Source: Fragilaria crotonensis | Taxonomy: Eukaryota; Bacillariophyta; Fragilariophyceae; Fragilariales; Fragilariaceae | Assembly (NCBI GenBank): GCA_022925895.1 | Contig: JAKSYS010000665.1 | Coordinates: 1-34,230, forward strand | Direction of reading: 5' to 3' | Length of the DNA: 34,230 nucleotides | In this document: piece after piece, positions 21,194 through 30,113 of the stretch | How positions within the stretch are numbered: position 1 is the stretch's first letter | Layout of the letters: each line of letters begins with the position of its first letter | Made by a program: the position numbers and the translations under genes | The notes under the pieces: generated by a model | Told to the model about the DNA's origin: nothing | Database searches by the model: none | Seen by the model: only the letters and a program-made list of their open reading frames with translations

Positions 21194-22511
21194 TTGTTTG
21201 AAAAATGGAACAAGCACATAAAGTTGCCTAGAGGAAATGGGCGAGTGGCATACTTGGAATCGGGTTTGTAATAATCTCGCTAAGTGATTGTTTGAATACG
21301 GAAAACCTCACGAAATCGTGCATGCGGGTACTCTTCTAGTTGTAGCTTGTTAAAATTGCTTATCCTGTCGACTGACTGGTATATGCTGCAGAGGGCGTTG
21401 CACACAATGCGTTTTGTGCTCGCTTCCATGCCTCGTCAAACATGTTTTTGGTTGATGCCATTTTACAAAGATGTGCAGATTGCACGCTACTTTATCATGA
21501 GTATGAAGGAGACCTGTTTACCCATGTTGTTGATCGAAACATTGGTGATTAGCTGGATGACGCATTTCTAAAACTGATTCACATACACACTGACGAGTCC
21601 GTCATCAGATCATTGAGGGGTCAGCATGATCAAGTTACGATTACAATTCCATCCTCCACGATACAGAATAAGGGGTTTCTTACGGGCAGTTCGACGTAAA
21701 ATTTCGCGTTGATGAAAATCTATAGCGGGGTTGCTGGCAATGAGCGTTTGCCCGAGACAAACCAACTGAAAATTTCCCAATCTAATGATTGGAACCGAAC
21801 GGTGTCATGGGGTGGATTGTCTTGCCATTCTTTGTTCAGCCCAATGATAAGAATCCCACCCACCCACCCACACTAGACAAGCAATTATGATGATGCACCA
21901 TCAGCCTTGTCCTTGGGAATTCTCCATTTGCTGATCTGAAGCAGTCCAGAGATGGAAATGAAAAAAGGACAACCGGCCGGCAGATTGTGAATCATGAGGG
22001 AACAATCTCATCAGTGTGAGGGTTGTCTACTGGTACTGTGCTGTAGTTTTGGCACATACGCACGTATGGCTAGGAACGCACGCATGGTTGGACTGCATAT
22101 GTAGCTGACCTTGGAACATGACATACGCATATTCCACATAGTTTGTCGTACATCGTACCAGGTACTACTACCAGTACAAAAACAAACTATGCATATGCTA
22201 CACCACGTCTCGTATTGCATTTCGTTGGAAGTTCCTGGTACTTGTACAGTACAGTACATGCCAGACGTGTGGTGCATGGTACCAGGTACGATGTACGAGT
22301 ATGAGCCTTTGGCCCCCTGGCTGCTGGAACGTGCATGTGAAGTTGTGTTTGGCAGCATTTCGGAGGCAGGGAGCCTCTCCCCGTCCTTGGAGTGAATCTC
22401 AAAACAGCATTTCTACATTTTGCATAGTAGGATTGCAACATCATCCAACAGTACTCGTACTTTACACATCATTCATCAATCACCTACAACAAAATATATA
22501 AAAAGAACATC
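21194..22511. other. Intergenic region with possible coding remnants
   Basis: 1.3 kb without a supportable gene. Just after the stop (21230-21310) the sequence still echoes the upstream repeat (GCATACTTGGAATC...). At 21480-21700 one plus frame is almost open ('LDDAFLKLIHIHTDESVI', 'HDQVTITIPSSTIQNKGF') but is cut by stops, which may be a decayed gene of unknown kind. 22030-22290 is GTAC-rich. An A/T-rich ATATATAAAAAG lies right before the next start. Confidence 0.4.
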
Positions 22512-22826
22512 ATGACTCTCAGTGTTGGAGATACCGTCACAAGCATCTATGGCGTTGGCACCGTCCAAGAAGTCCGCGATGGTTCTGCGGTCATTCGTTT
22601 GGAATCTTGGTTGTTGGCGGGAAATCAGAACCCCACTGCCTTTTTGAAGGAGGGACAGTACGAGGCCGCCACCCCCGTCGGGACATCCGTCACGTCCATC
22701 TACGGACAGGGTGTTGTCAGTGATGTCCGTAAGGATGGTTGTCACAAAATCACTCTCCAGTCGTGGCGTTTGGCCGGAGATCAGGCGCCCATTGCCTATC
22801 TTCGTGTTGGACAATTTGCGGCTTAG
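22512..22826 (+). CDS. Small two-repeat SH3-like/KOW-like protein
   Basis: 104 aa built from two ~48-aa repeats (about residues 4-51 and 55-103), each with the pattern VGxxVTSIYGxGxVxxVR...I.L.SWxLAGxQxPxAxLxxGQ. The G.V.T.YG.G.V strand-turn-strand start is typical of small beta-barrels (SH3-, KOW- or CAP-Gly-like), and such paired repeats occur in other stramenopile proteins, as far as I recall. No signal peptide or membrane helix, so probably cytosolic or nuclear. Codons are regular, the frame is clean and the start is the first ATG after an AT-rich leader. Function unknown; a protein- or nucleic-acid-binding module is a guess. Confidence 0.65.
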   Translation: MTLSVGDTVTSIYGVGTVQEVRDGSAVIRLESWLLAGNQNPTAFLKEGQYEAATPVGTSVTSIYGQGVVSDVRKDGCHKITLQSWRLAGDQAPIAYLRVGQFAA

Positions 22827-23119
22827 TAACCGCTGCTGCTGTGGCGAGTGTGATGACTGTAACCTTCATACTGTGAGTCGAGTGTGTACTTCAGCACTCG
22901 ATTGTCAGTGACTCTTCTGGAGGATGGTGCCAGGGGAGGAAGGAGATTTGAGTGTTGGCTTTTGTTGAAGTTACGCTCACAATTTTGTCAAACAGAAACA
23001 CAATTCTTAACTGTAATAGTCATCACATCACATCATATTTTATATTGATTTTACCGTACTAGTCCCAAATGTAACGTAGCGTGAGATTCATAAAGGGCCA
23101 ATACCTCTCATTCCGTCTT

Positions 23120-24118
23120 CTACGGCTTCTTGCGGTGATGCTTCGCTGCTGCTGCTGCTGCCTTTTTGGCATCCTTGGCGGGCAAAAAGTCAGTGGCAAT
23201 ATCACAATCCTGCACTCGGACCATATCACACTTTTCTCCTCGTGGTGCTGATCTCAATTCCACCACATCGAACCAATATCGCTTCCCATTATAATCAAAC
23301 GCAATGACACTTCCTCGTGTTAGACTCGAATAGTGTTTCAATTCCGTCTCCAACACGGCTTGAGGATTGGCAATATCCTTGGCAAATTCAGAACTGTGTG
23401 GTCGCAATTGTGCCGCCGATCCGGGTAGGATCGTATTCAACAAGAGTTTCACATCGACCACATCGCGTGGGTCCAATCCCAAGGCACGCATCATCCACCA
23501 TGGCAAAAAACAATAATTCATCGGAGCACGAAAATCAAGTGGACCACCAGCCACGCGAGGTAGTATAGTTGTTGTGGTAGTTGTTGCAGTTGTAGATGTT
23601 GATACTCCTGTAACTTCGTCGTCGTCGTCATCTTCATCCTCATCCTCATCGTTCCGTTCTTTTAAAATACTGCTACTACCACTGCCGCTACTGTTGATGC
23701 GATAATCATCATCCTCGACACGCGTCACTTGCATCAGCCACGGAACTTCCGCCTTGTTCAATTCAATGGCATTCCAAAAGACACGGGGGACACTCATCTT
23801 GTCGCCCGTTTGGACATGATTGTGTGAAAAGACTCCCATGGGTGGATCGAATCGTTCATCCAATGGCATACAAATGAGTCGTCTACGACTACTGGCCATG
23901 GAAGGAGATGCAGAAGATGCCACCCAACGGGCATTGAAATCTTCCACCCTTTGTTCGAGCGATGCCAATTCGGAAGCGACGGCGAGACGATTCTTGAGCA
24001 TTTTGGTGAGACTGGATTGAAGAGACAAGATGGGGTCGGACGATGTTGAGCCAGAGACTGACGTCGTCCCAAGCATGAGAAGGCATCCAACTACGGAGAC
24101 TCTTATCATGGTGATCAT
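23120..24118 (-). CDS. Signal-peptide UFD1-domain protein, copy 1
   Basis: 332 aa. Residues 1-23 are a signal peptide (hydrophobic core VVGCLLMLGTTSVSG), followed by a short coiled-coil-like helix (about 30-65) and a UFD1-type double-psi/UT3 domain at about 82-315. Matching text includes 'DKMSVPRVFWNAIE', 'APMNYCFLPWWMMRALGL', 'SSEFAKDIANPQAVLETEL', 'SLTRGSVIAFDYNGKRYW' and 'CDIATDF'. UFD1 with NPL4 delivers ubiquitylated proteins to the p97/CDC48 ATPase in ERAD. In diatoms a symbiont-derived UFD1 works in the periplastid SELMA importer. Here an acidic DEDEDEDDDDDE and Thr-rich insert (about 156-186) splits the domain, and the chain ends right after it in Ala/His/Lys, lacking the p97-binding tail. 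No Phe/Trp follows the cleavage site, so plastid routing is unsupported; ER lumen or secretion is equally possible. Confidence 0.75.
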   Translation of the reverse strand: MITMIRVSVVGCLLMLGTTSVSGSTSSDPILSLQSSLTKMLKNRLAVASELASLEQRVEDFNARWVASSASPSMASSRRRLICMPLDERFDPPMGVFSHNHVQTGDKMSVPRVFWNAIELNKAEVPWLMQVTRVEDDDYRINSSGSGSSSILKERNDEDEDEDDDDDEVTGVSTSTTATTTTTTILPRVAGGPLDFRAPMNYCFLPWWMMRALGLDPRDVVDVKLLLNTILPGSAAQLRPHSSEFAKDIANPQAVLETELKHYSSLTRGSVIAFDYNGKRYWFDVVELRSAPRGEKCDMVRVQDCDIATDFLPAKDAKKAAAAAAKHHRKKP

Positions 24119-24640
24119 TGTTGTTGTACTGTCAGTAGCGCTGTTTTGTGTCGGTCAGTTCGACTGAAGGGTTCGTCGGGTGTGTATTTTGAATTGTGAT
24201 GTGTGATGTGCATCAACAAGTTATCAAATCTTTCGTTCAAGGATTTGTTGTATTTGAAAAATTGTACTCTAGTAGTAGTATTAAGTATTAACATGAGGGA
24301 TGAATAGTTTATTCATAGTATGTCATACAGTACAAGGATTACGGAGTACTACACGTTCCCATCGTATGTTGTGCTGCGTACTCCAGTACTGCACAAACTT
24401 CTCGACACGTGGAGCTGAGAATGATTGCTTCGGTGTATGCTATGCTACCAGGTACTGTACGTAAAATCTATCATACGTACTGTCTTCACGAGTACTACAG
24501 TACGTGGTAGAATATGACGCGCTCTGTGCCTTCATTTTGGGGCCAGTCAATCGCCTCTTCGAAGCCGTGAAATGGCGCCTTAAATAACGTCCTGTAAATT
24601 CTACGCCAGAAACATACCATCCCGTAGAATCTTCCGTGCA
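23120..24640 (-). repeat. UFD1-like direct duplication, copy 1 with flank
   Basis: Gene and upstream flank are repeated at 32572-34230 in the same orientation, 9452 bp away. The left neighbours of the two copies differ. The left edge of homology coincides closely with the gene's 3' end. Confidence 0.8.
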
Positions 24641-24914
24641 AGTTTGGACAGAGAATTCTCTTGGAATAGTACGACGGCCGTACGACAGTACTCCCAGTAG
24701 ATGACAAACAACACACGGTACACTGGACACAGTACAGTATTGTACAGTACTCCAGTATATCGGTTGCTCGCTACCGGTAGTAGCCAGATGCTGTACGTGG
24801 ACTTGGAAGTCAACTATTGCATGAAAAAAGCTGAAACAATTGAAGTGACTTCCATTATTGTTCATGGGGAGATGAAAGGTCTGTCAACAGTGTCATTTTC
24901 TTGATGGTCCAAAC
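24119..24914. other. Upstream flank of UFD1-like copy 1, GTAC-rich
   Basis: The region at 24119-24640 matches 33574-34230 and is the 5' flank of the duplicated UFD1-like gene. It is dense in CAGTACT/AGTACTG words (24330-24500, 24640-24760), giving many small palindromes. No gene signature in the ORFs here. Confidence 0.5.
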
Positions 24915-25456
24915 CAGGGTTTGATAAAAAGGTTACCACCGCTACCGGAGGTATTATACTGCAGGTTTTATACCGTACCAATACCTTCTCTCCAGCAGCC
25001 TGCAGTGTCCGACCACCGGGTCGTCAGGCGTTGGAATATCCCACCACCGGAATGAGGGCAATACACTGACCAGTAAGCGTCCACTCTGTGGGAGCCATAT
25101 ACCAAGTTTGTCCGGTGATATTTTCAAACCCAGTACTTGAGACATATTGTGAAGTAACTGTCTTTTACCAGAAGGTTACTATGAGCGCTATGGTCTACTG
25201 TACTTGCAGTACTGTCGTGTGAATAGACGGTACAGCAGCTGACAGTTACTGAATCACCTACCGCACCAAATTTCAAATACCCGTTATTTACTGCCAGGCG
25301 ATAAGCGAGTCGGTACAACCGTAATAAAAACCGTGAAGACGTTCGCACACCGAATGATCATTGGTGCAAGTCCACATAGGGGTGGTACACCATAATACGT
25401 ACCGGCATCCAAATGTACCAAATTTTTCAGCTTGCAGTATTATTTTATAAAACCCT
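24915..25456. mobile_element. hAT-type MITE, 542 bp
   Basis: The ends are CAGGGTTTGATAAAA (24915 onward) and, read inward on the other strand from 25456, CAGGGTTTTATAAAA: an inverted repeat of about 15 bp with one mismatch. An exact 8-bp duplication GTCCAAAC flanks it (24907-24914 and 25457-25464). CAGGG-type ends plus 8-bp target duplications are the hallmark of hAT transposons. No transposase ORF fits in 542 bp, so it is non-autonomous. Confidence 0.8.
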
Positions 25457-25737
25457 GGTCCAAACTGGGGATGAACGTTGCAGCTGCTTTCTACCATCGT
25501 TAACCTTAACTCTAAATCCCCAAAACCTAACTCGTAATCATCACCGCCTTACACAGCATTTTTGAAGGTCCAAAAAACGCCTATATTAACTAACTAATTA
25601 AGTGCTGCTAGGCGCGCCAGTCCGGTCGCCTTAAATAGGACACCCTGAGTATTTGGTATTTTGGTTGTCCAGGTACTATGTTTATGGTTTATGCTTGTAC
25701 TCCGGAGTAAATTTAAACAAAGGTACCAGTACAATGA
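25457..25737. other. Spacer between two short transposons
   Basis: 281 bp, AT-rich, with the right target duplication of the hAT MITE at its start. Nothing else recognised. Confidence 0.3.
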
Positions 25738-26475
25738 TACCACCTAAAAAGGGCTTAGAACCGATGAAATGGCATAGGACCATTAGTGCGTTAAATTTTT
25801 TGTGCCTACACAAAAAGCTCGCAGTTTGTCGAATTCGACCGGTATTTGTAAGCAAAAGTTGTTCGTTTACCCACATCACACAAATGATAAGTGACGGTGT
25901 GCAAATGACATCTGACATTCATTTCGAAGGAAAATCGAACTGTCAGATTCGGCTGAGAATTTTACTGCACCTTGAAAATTTCACGCATCAAGTTCGGCCA
26001 GCCACTTTATGATACATACAACGACTTAATTTGTTCTATGCTTGCGAAAAATAGTAACTTCTATAACGCCAACAAGAATATTCTTGATCGTAAACTCACC
26101 TGTGTCCGTGGATCAAAAAATTCGTGGATACGTTGGTACAAAATCTACCACAGAAAAAACGTAGCAGTACAAATTGAGACATGGGATCATTCGGCAAATG
26201 CGTGAAAAAATTCCCGGCAACATATTAATTTCACCTCATGTACGTATAAAATTTTATGTAGCTTAGAACCAATGTAGCGACAAACGAGGCAATGGAGAAG
26301 GTGAATGAATTGACAACAATCATGTCAAGTACTTAATTGATTAACTTTTGGTTTGTAAAAGAAGCCAAATAAGCTTTCTTAAATGAGCTGAAGATGAAAA
26401 GGATTCGTTTTGAGAAAGATACTGTGAGTCGAAAAATGCGTTAAAGTATTGGTTTTAAGCCCTTTTTAGGTGGTA
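25738..26475. mobile_element. Short terminal-inverted-repeat element (MITE-like), ~738 bp
   Basis: TACCACCTAAAAAGGGCTTA at 25738-25757 recurs perfectly inverted at 26456-26475. Weaker inverted similarity extends inward (AACCGAT/AACCAAT and a TGCGTTAAATTTTT-like stretch) and outward (GGTACC/GGTACT). No clean target duplication was found, so the exact ends may be up to ~20 bp further out. The internal plus ORF (25653-26012) crosses the left end and matches nothing I know. Confidence 0.55.
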
Positions 26476-26749
26476 CTCCAGTACCACACATTAGGGGTTG
26501 TATTCCACTCACGTGGTGCAGTAGTATCAGTTGGTTGGTCAATCGAGTCACTGTACTTGTAGTTAGCTGGATACTGGTTCGTTACCTGCGACTCACGAAG
26601 TAGTCCTTGTACTATTGTAGCTTGACTTGCTTGCAGCATTCGAAGTACCAGGTAGCAGTAGATAGTAGATAGTTACTGCTGTTAACTGGAGCGGTAGTAA
26701 CGTATCACCGTTCGCTGGTTCATGCGCAAATCTAATAATTGGTTGAAAA
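26476..26749. other. Spacer before the hAT-like element
   Basis: 274 bp, GTAC- and TAGTA-rich, ending in the putative left target duplication GTTGAAAA (26742-26749). No gene seen. Confidence 0.3.
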
Positions 26750-27849
26750 CAGGGCTGGCAAAAACCTAAAGTTTTCAAAATCAAGATTAGGTTTTTGGGT
26801 TTTTGAGCAAAAACCTAGAAAAACCTAAATTTAGGTTTTTGAACTTAGTGTACATGGTGGCTAGTACTTGTACCTAGCTAGTACAGCATACATCTGAAGG
26901 TCTGAGACGTACTATGCATATAGTGTACGACTAGTATAGCAGGGAAGCTGCTACATGGTACAGTACTACTAGTAGTAGTCGAAACTAGGATAAAGCCGAT
27001 GCCTTACATTTGCAAGTACATGTATTGAGAATTGAGAAGCATCATCAGCATTGGCAACAAGATCAGCATCATCAGATATCCAGTTGCAATCGCGAAAGAG
27101 GTTACAGTTGGCCTTAAAGTAACAAGATCTCTACCTTTTTATCGTGCAGGCTGTTTCATCTTCATACTTTACAAGATACGAGTACGAGTACTCCTACCAT
27201 TCGAAAGAAACTCCAAAATTGAGAATATGTTGGTCATATCGGGCTTGAAATCTGATTTGGGGCTCGAGAATAGAGCCAAATTGCTGAATTCTCGAGCCGG
27301 GTCCAGATTCTCGCGCCCCTCGTTTTGTCCTATTCGACCCATTCGAATAAAAAATTAACCAATAGAATTTTATCACGGATGCCACATTCACACTGGGGGT
27401 GCGGGAAACACCGATTTTTCAATACAGTTCCCTCAACCCCGAAGAATTCCGGCGTACAGTTCAGTACTGGTATCAGTATAGAGTACTGAAATACAGAGTG
27501 TGTATAAGAGTATAGCAACAGTGTATATAAACAAATACGTATAAAATGAAATAATATATTTGATTACGTGTGCTGCTTCCTCCAAAAACCCAGTATTGTA
27601 CTCTATCATACTAGAGTAGAGAACACCGTTCCCGGCTTCGTAACGGCGTCTTGGATCGCGTCCATTCGAACAGCTCGTATCATATAGCGTATGATCGTAT
27701 GATAAATGCATACGTGTCTTACCTATGAGCATGTACGAAACCCGGTTGACAAAGCCAGAAGCGTTTTTGGGGGATGCGGGAAACAGCGGATATCGATTTG
27801 TTGTTTTGCACTATTATCGAAAAACGGAGCTTGACAAAAATGGCGTCTT

Positions 27850-27925
27850 TCAGAGAATTTTTGAGTTGTCCGGAGGATTTTTGAGTTCTTGTCCGGAGGA
27901 TTTTTGAATTGTCTGGAGGATTTTC
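27850..27925 (+). repeat. Short tandem repeat GTCCGGAGGATTTTTGAGTT-type
   Basis: About four imperfect units of 19-23 bp (TTTTTGAGTTGTCCGGAGGA, then variants with a TC insertion or TCTGG) in the centre of the foldback element. Confidence 0.7.
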
Positions 27926-27936
27926 GAGTTGCCTAC

Positions 27937-28007
27937 TGGATCACTTCTTAACCCTATTTTTGTGTAGCTTCTGGTATAAGTCTACAAGGATTAAAAAGAA
28001 GTGATCC
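27937..28007. repeat. Inner hairpin of the foldback element
   Basis: GGATCACTTCTT near 27938 pairs with AAGAAGTGATCC near 27996, spacer about 45 bp. It gives the element's centre a further stem in the same axis. Confidence 0.6.
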
Positions 28008-28163
28008 CAATTCCGGATCACTCATTTCTTGAAACGACTTTTCAGAGCGATTTGACTTTTTGAAACTCGTTTCAGAGCATGAAATAACTTTTACATGGAC
28101 CACTCTACTGACACTCCTACACACCCTAGTACTCAGTACCGCGATGCGTTAGGGACACGCTCT

Positions 28164-28258
28164 CGGACAACTTCTCGGATCACTCGGACAACTTCTCAGA
28201 TCACTTGGACAACTTCTCGGATCACTCGGACAACTTCTCGGATCACTCGGACAACTTC
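28164..28258 (+). repeat. 21-bp tandem repeat, ~4.5 copies
   Basis: The unit CGGACAACTTCTCGGATCACT is repeated head to tail with few changes; it continues from a degenerate first copy near 28155. Being 21 bp it reads as a 7-aa repeat (RTTSRIT) on the plus strand, but nothing else supports a gene. Confidence 0.85.
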
Positions 28259-29311
28259 GTATATGCATCTCGAATCCGTGTCGAGTTCTCCCTGACGCAA
28301 TAGCGTGACATCAGAGAATCAATTCAAGCCGGTTCCCGCAACCCCTAAAAAAGCTGCCGGCTTTGTCTTCGCGTTTCTTACATGCTCATCCTAGGTATGA
28401 CATATATTCATATATCATACGATCATACACTATACGAGCTGTTCCATGGAAGCAATCAAAGACGCCGTTATGAAGCCGGGACAACGGTGTTCTCTACAGT
28501 AGAGTACAATACTGGGTTTTTGGAGGAACCAGCACACGTAATCAAATATGACTATATTATTTCATTTTATACGTAGTACTCGAGTATATGTATATTGTAT
28601 ATCTATTGTTGCTATACTCTTATACATACTCAGTCTTCCAGTACTCTCTACTGATACGAGTACTGAACTGTACGCCGGAATTTTTCGGGGTTTCGGGAAC
28701 CGTATTGAAAAATCGGTGTTTCCCGCAACCCCACTGTGACTCATGTCAGTTTGTCTGAGATCTGTATGCAAAAAATTGACATCATCTCGGACGAGCACCG
28801 TAAATCCGTAACACCATTGAAACGACGTCGAGGTCAGTCAAAAAGACAAGTAATAAGCACTTCGGTGGCAAAAAGCAATGAATGTAGTAGTAAATTGAGT
28901 GGTACGATTGCGGAGGGACGCATTGCCTGCTCTTTACACGTGCCAGCATCCTTTTCGATGATTTTGTTTCGTAACGACGGTATGACATCTATGTACTACT
29001 ACTGTATATGCTGTTGAACCTGGTACTGTACATCACACACATTCGGGACGCATCCTCTCGTTTGCCGGTACTGGTAGTACGTCAAGTTCCACATTCTGTA
29101 GGTAGATTACCACAAAATCCGACAGAAAAAGCCGTCTAATTTACAGAGCGGGTGTCAGAATTTCATCGTGCTGTTCGAAAAAAATCTGAACGCGGTGCGA
29201 GAAAGATACCACCAATATGTCCAAAATAGGTTTCTAAAGGCTCGACACCAATATGTCCGATTCAGATTTCGCTCCAGCGGTGGGGATGCTCTAACTAACG
29301 TGCCACCCCTG

Positions 29312-30113
29312 GTTGAAAAATCTAAAACTTGTCTGAAGTCTGGAGTGGGGAGGCCGATAGCACACTCATTTGCGAGTTCCACACGCGCGATCGCTTCATT
29401 TCGCGCGTCGAAGTGCCACGCGATGTGTCGAGCATTCGCACTTAATTATTTCTCGGTTAGTGTCGCATTTGTGTCCTTCTATGGACGCCCTATAAGATAC
29501 TCCGTACTCCGGAGTATTTTCCCGTCCGCCGCGATTTGCGTGTCGCGGATGTGACATCGAGTGAAATTCAGAATCCAGAACTCCCTCGTACTGCCACAAC
29601 TAACAACTGCTACCGTATGACATAGTACTAGCAAAGTAGTATAATCTGGCAACTGGACTACGTGGTTCGTGAAAGAATCTCAATGCACTCTTTCATCAGT
29701 TTCAACCTAAACTACGAACCGAACTTGTGCTCGGAGCTCGGAGTGCCAGTAGAACGCGTTTATGCTTAGGTTCGTCACGGATCGCGGAGTATTTATGTCT
29801 TCTTGAGGGGACGGATCTGGACGGAGGATTACGGATGTCAAGTGATGACGCCGCGATTTGGGTGGCGCGGATTTGACACGGAGTGAAATCCAGAATCCAG
29901 CCATTTGTCAAACAGCTGGGCCTAGTACTGGCATACCGTAGCAAACGCCAAGCAGTGTTTGCTCATTGAGTGAACTGTCGTAAAGAATTTGTTCCAGGCG
30001 CATACCAAGAAAGCCACAGCAAACAGCAGAGCTGTTGCGATCCGGTGATTGATTTTCAGTTCAACACACAAAATCAGACTACCGGTAGTGCAAACGCAAC
30101 CATCGACGGCATC
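29312..30113. other. Intergenic region with two 51-bp direct repeats
   Basis: Starts with the right-hand GTTGAAAA. Contains two 51-bp direct repeats, 29528-29578 and 29850-29900, with about six mismatches. The region before 30114 is the upstream sequence of the Cys-rich gene; an in-frame ATG at 29970 exists, but the signal peptide favours 30114. No other gene seen. Confidence 0.5.
29528..29900 (+). repeat. Pair of 51-bp direct repeats (29528-29578, 29850-29900)
   Basis: Both begin GCCGCGATTTG and end GAATCCAG, sharing about 45 of 51 bases at a 322-bp spacing. They might be fragments of a dispersed repeat; no boundary features were found. Confidence 0.65.

Larger units (their letters stand above)
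27389..28738. mobile_element. Foldback element with ~400-bp inverted arms
   Basis: 27389-27785 and 28335-28738 are reverse complements with roughly 80-85% identity by eye, starting CACACTGGGGGTGCGGG on the left and CACAGTGGGGTTGCGGG on the right. Within each arm a GGGG-TGCGGGAAAC word recurs at the inner end, so each arm is itself bounded by like words. The ~550-bp centre holds tandem repeats and a smaller hairpin. No coding capacity and no convincing target duplication. It lies inside the putative hAT-like element. Confidence 0.75.
26750..29311. mobile_element. Putative hAT-like non-autonomous element, 2.56 kb
   Basis: The left end reads CAGGGCTGGCA from 26750 and the right end, read inward on the other strand from 29311, CAGGGGTGGCA: 10 of 11 bases match. 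The 8 bases outside are identical on both sides, GTTGAAAA (26742-26749 and 29312-29319). Just inside the left end are several AAACCTA/TAGGTTT copies, including a 22-bp perfect palindrome at 26819-26840, resembling the subterminal transposase-binding repeats of hAT elements. No transposase coding was recognised inside. The inverted repeat is short, so chance remains possible. Confidence 0.5.

Noticed and set aside
22490..22505. TATA box for the 104-aa protein
   Set aside because: ATATATAAAA lies only ~10-20 bases before the start codon, too close for a usual TATA position relative to a transcript start upstream of the ATG.
25653..26012. 119-aa plus-strand ORF
   Set aside because: It runs across the left inverted repeat of a short transposon and matches no family I know.
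26755..26845. Interstitial telomere repeat
   Set aside because: The AAACCTA words are irregular, in both orientations and not tandem, unlike TTAGGG/TTTAGGG arrays.
27032..27358. 108-aa ORF as a possible transposase remnant of the hAT-like element
   Set aside because: No DDE/hAT dimerisation or BED zinc-finger motif is visible; basic composition alone is not enough.
28164..28258. CRISPR-like array
   Set aside because: 21-bp units are contiguous with no unique spacers, in a eukaryotic foldback element; it is a plain tandem repeat.
28095..28295. 66-aa protein with RTTSRIT repeats
   Set aside because: The frame follows from the 21-bp repeat length; it lacks domain or context support and sits in a mobile element.
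27381..28746. hAT target duplication for the foldback element
   Set aside because: The ends can be read as CA[C/G]TG, but the 8 bases outside (CACATTCA and TGACTCAT) do not match.
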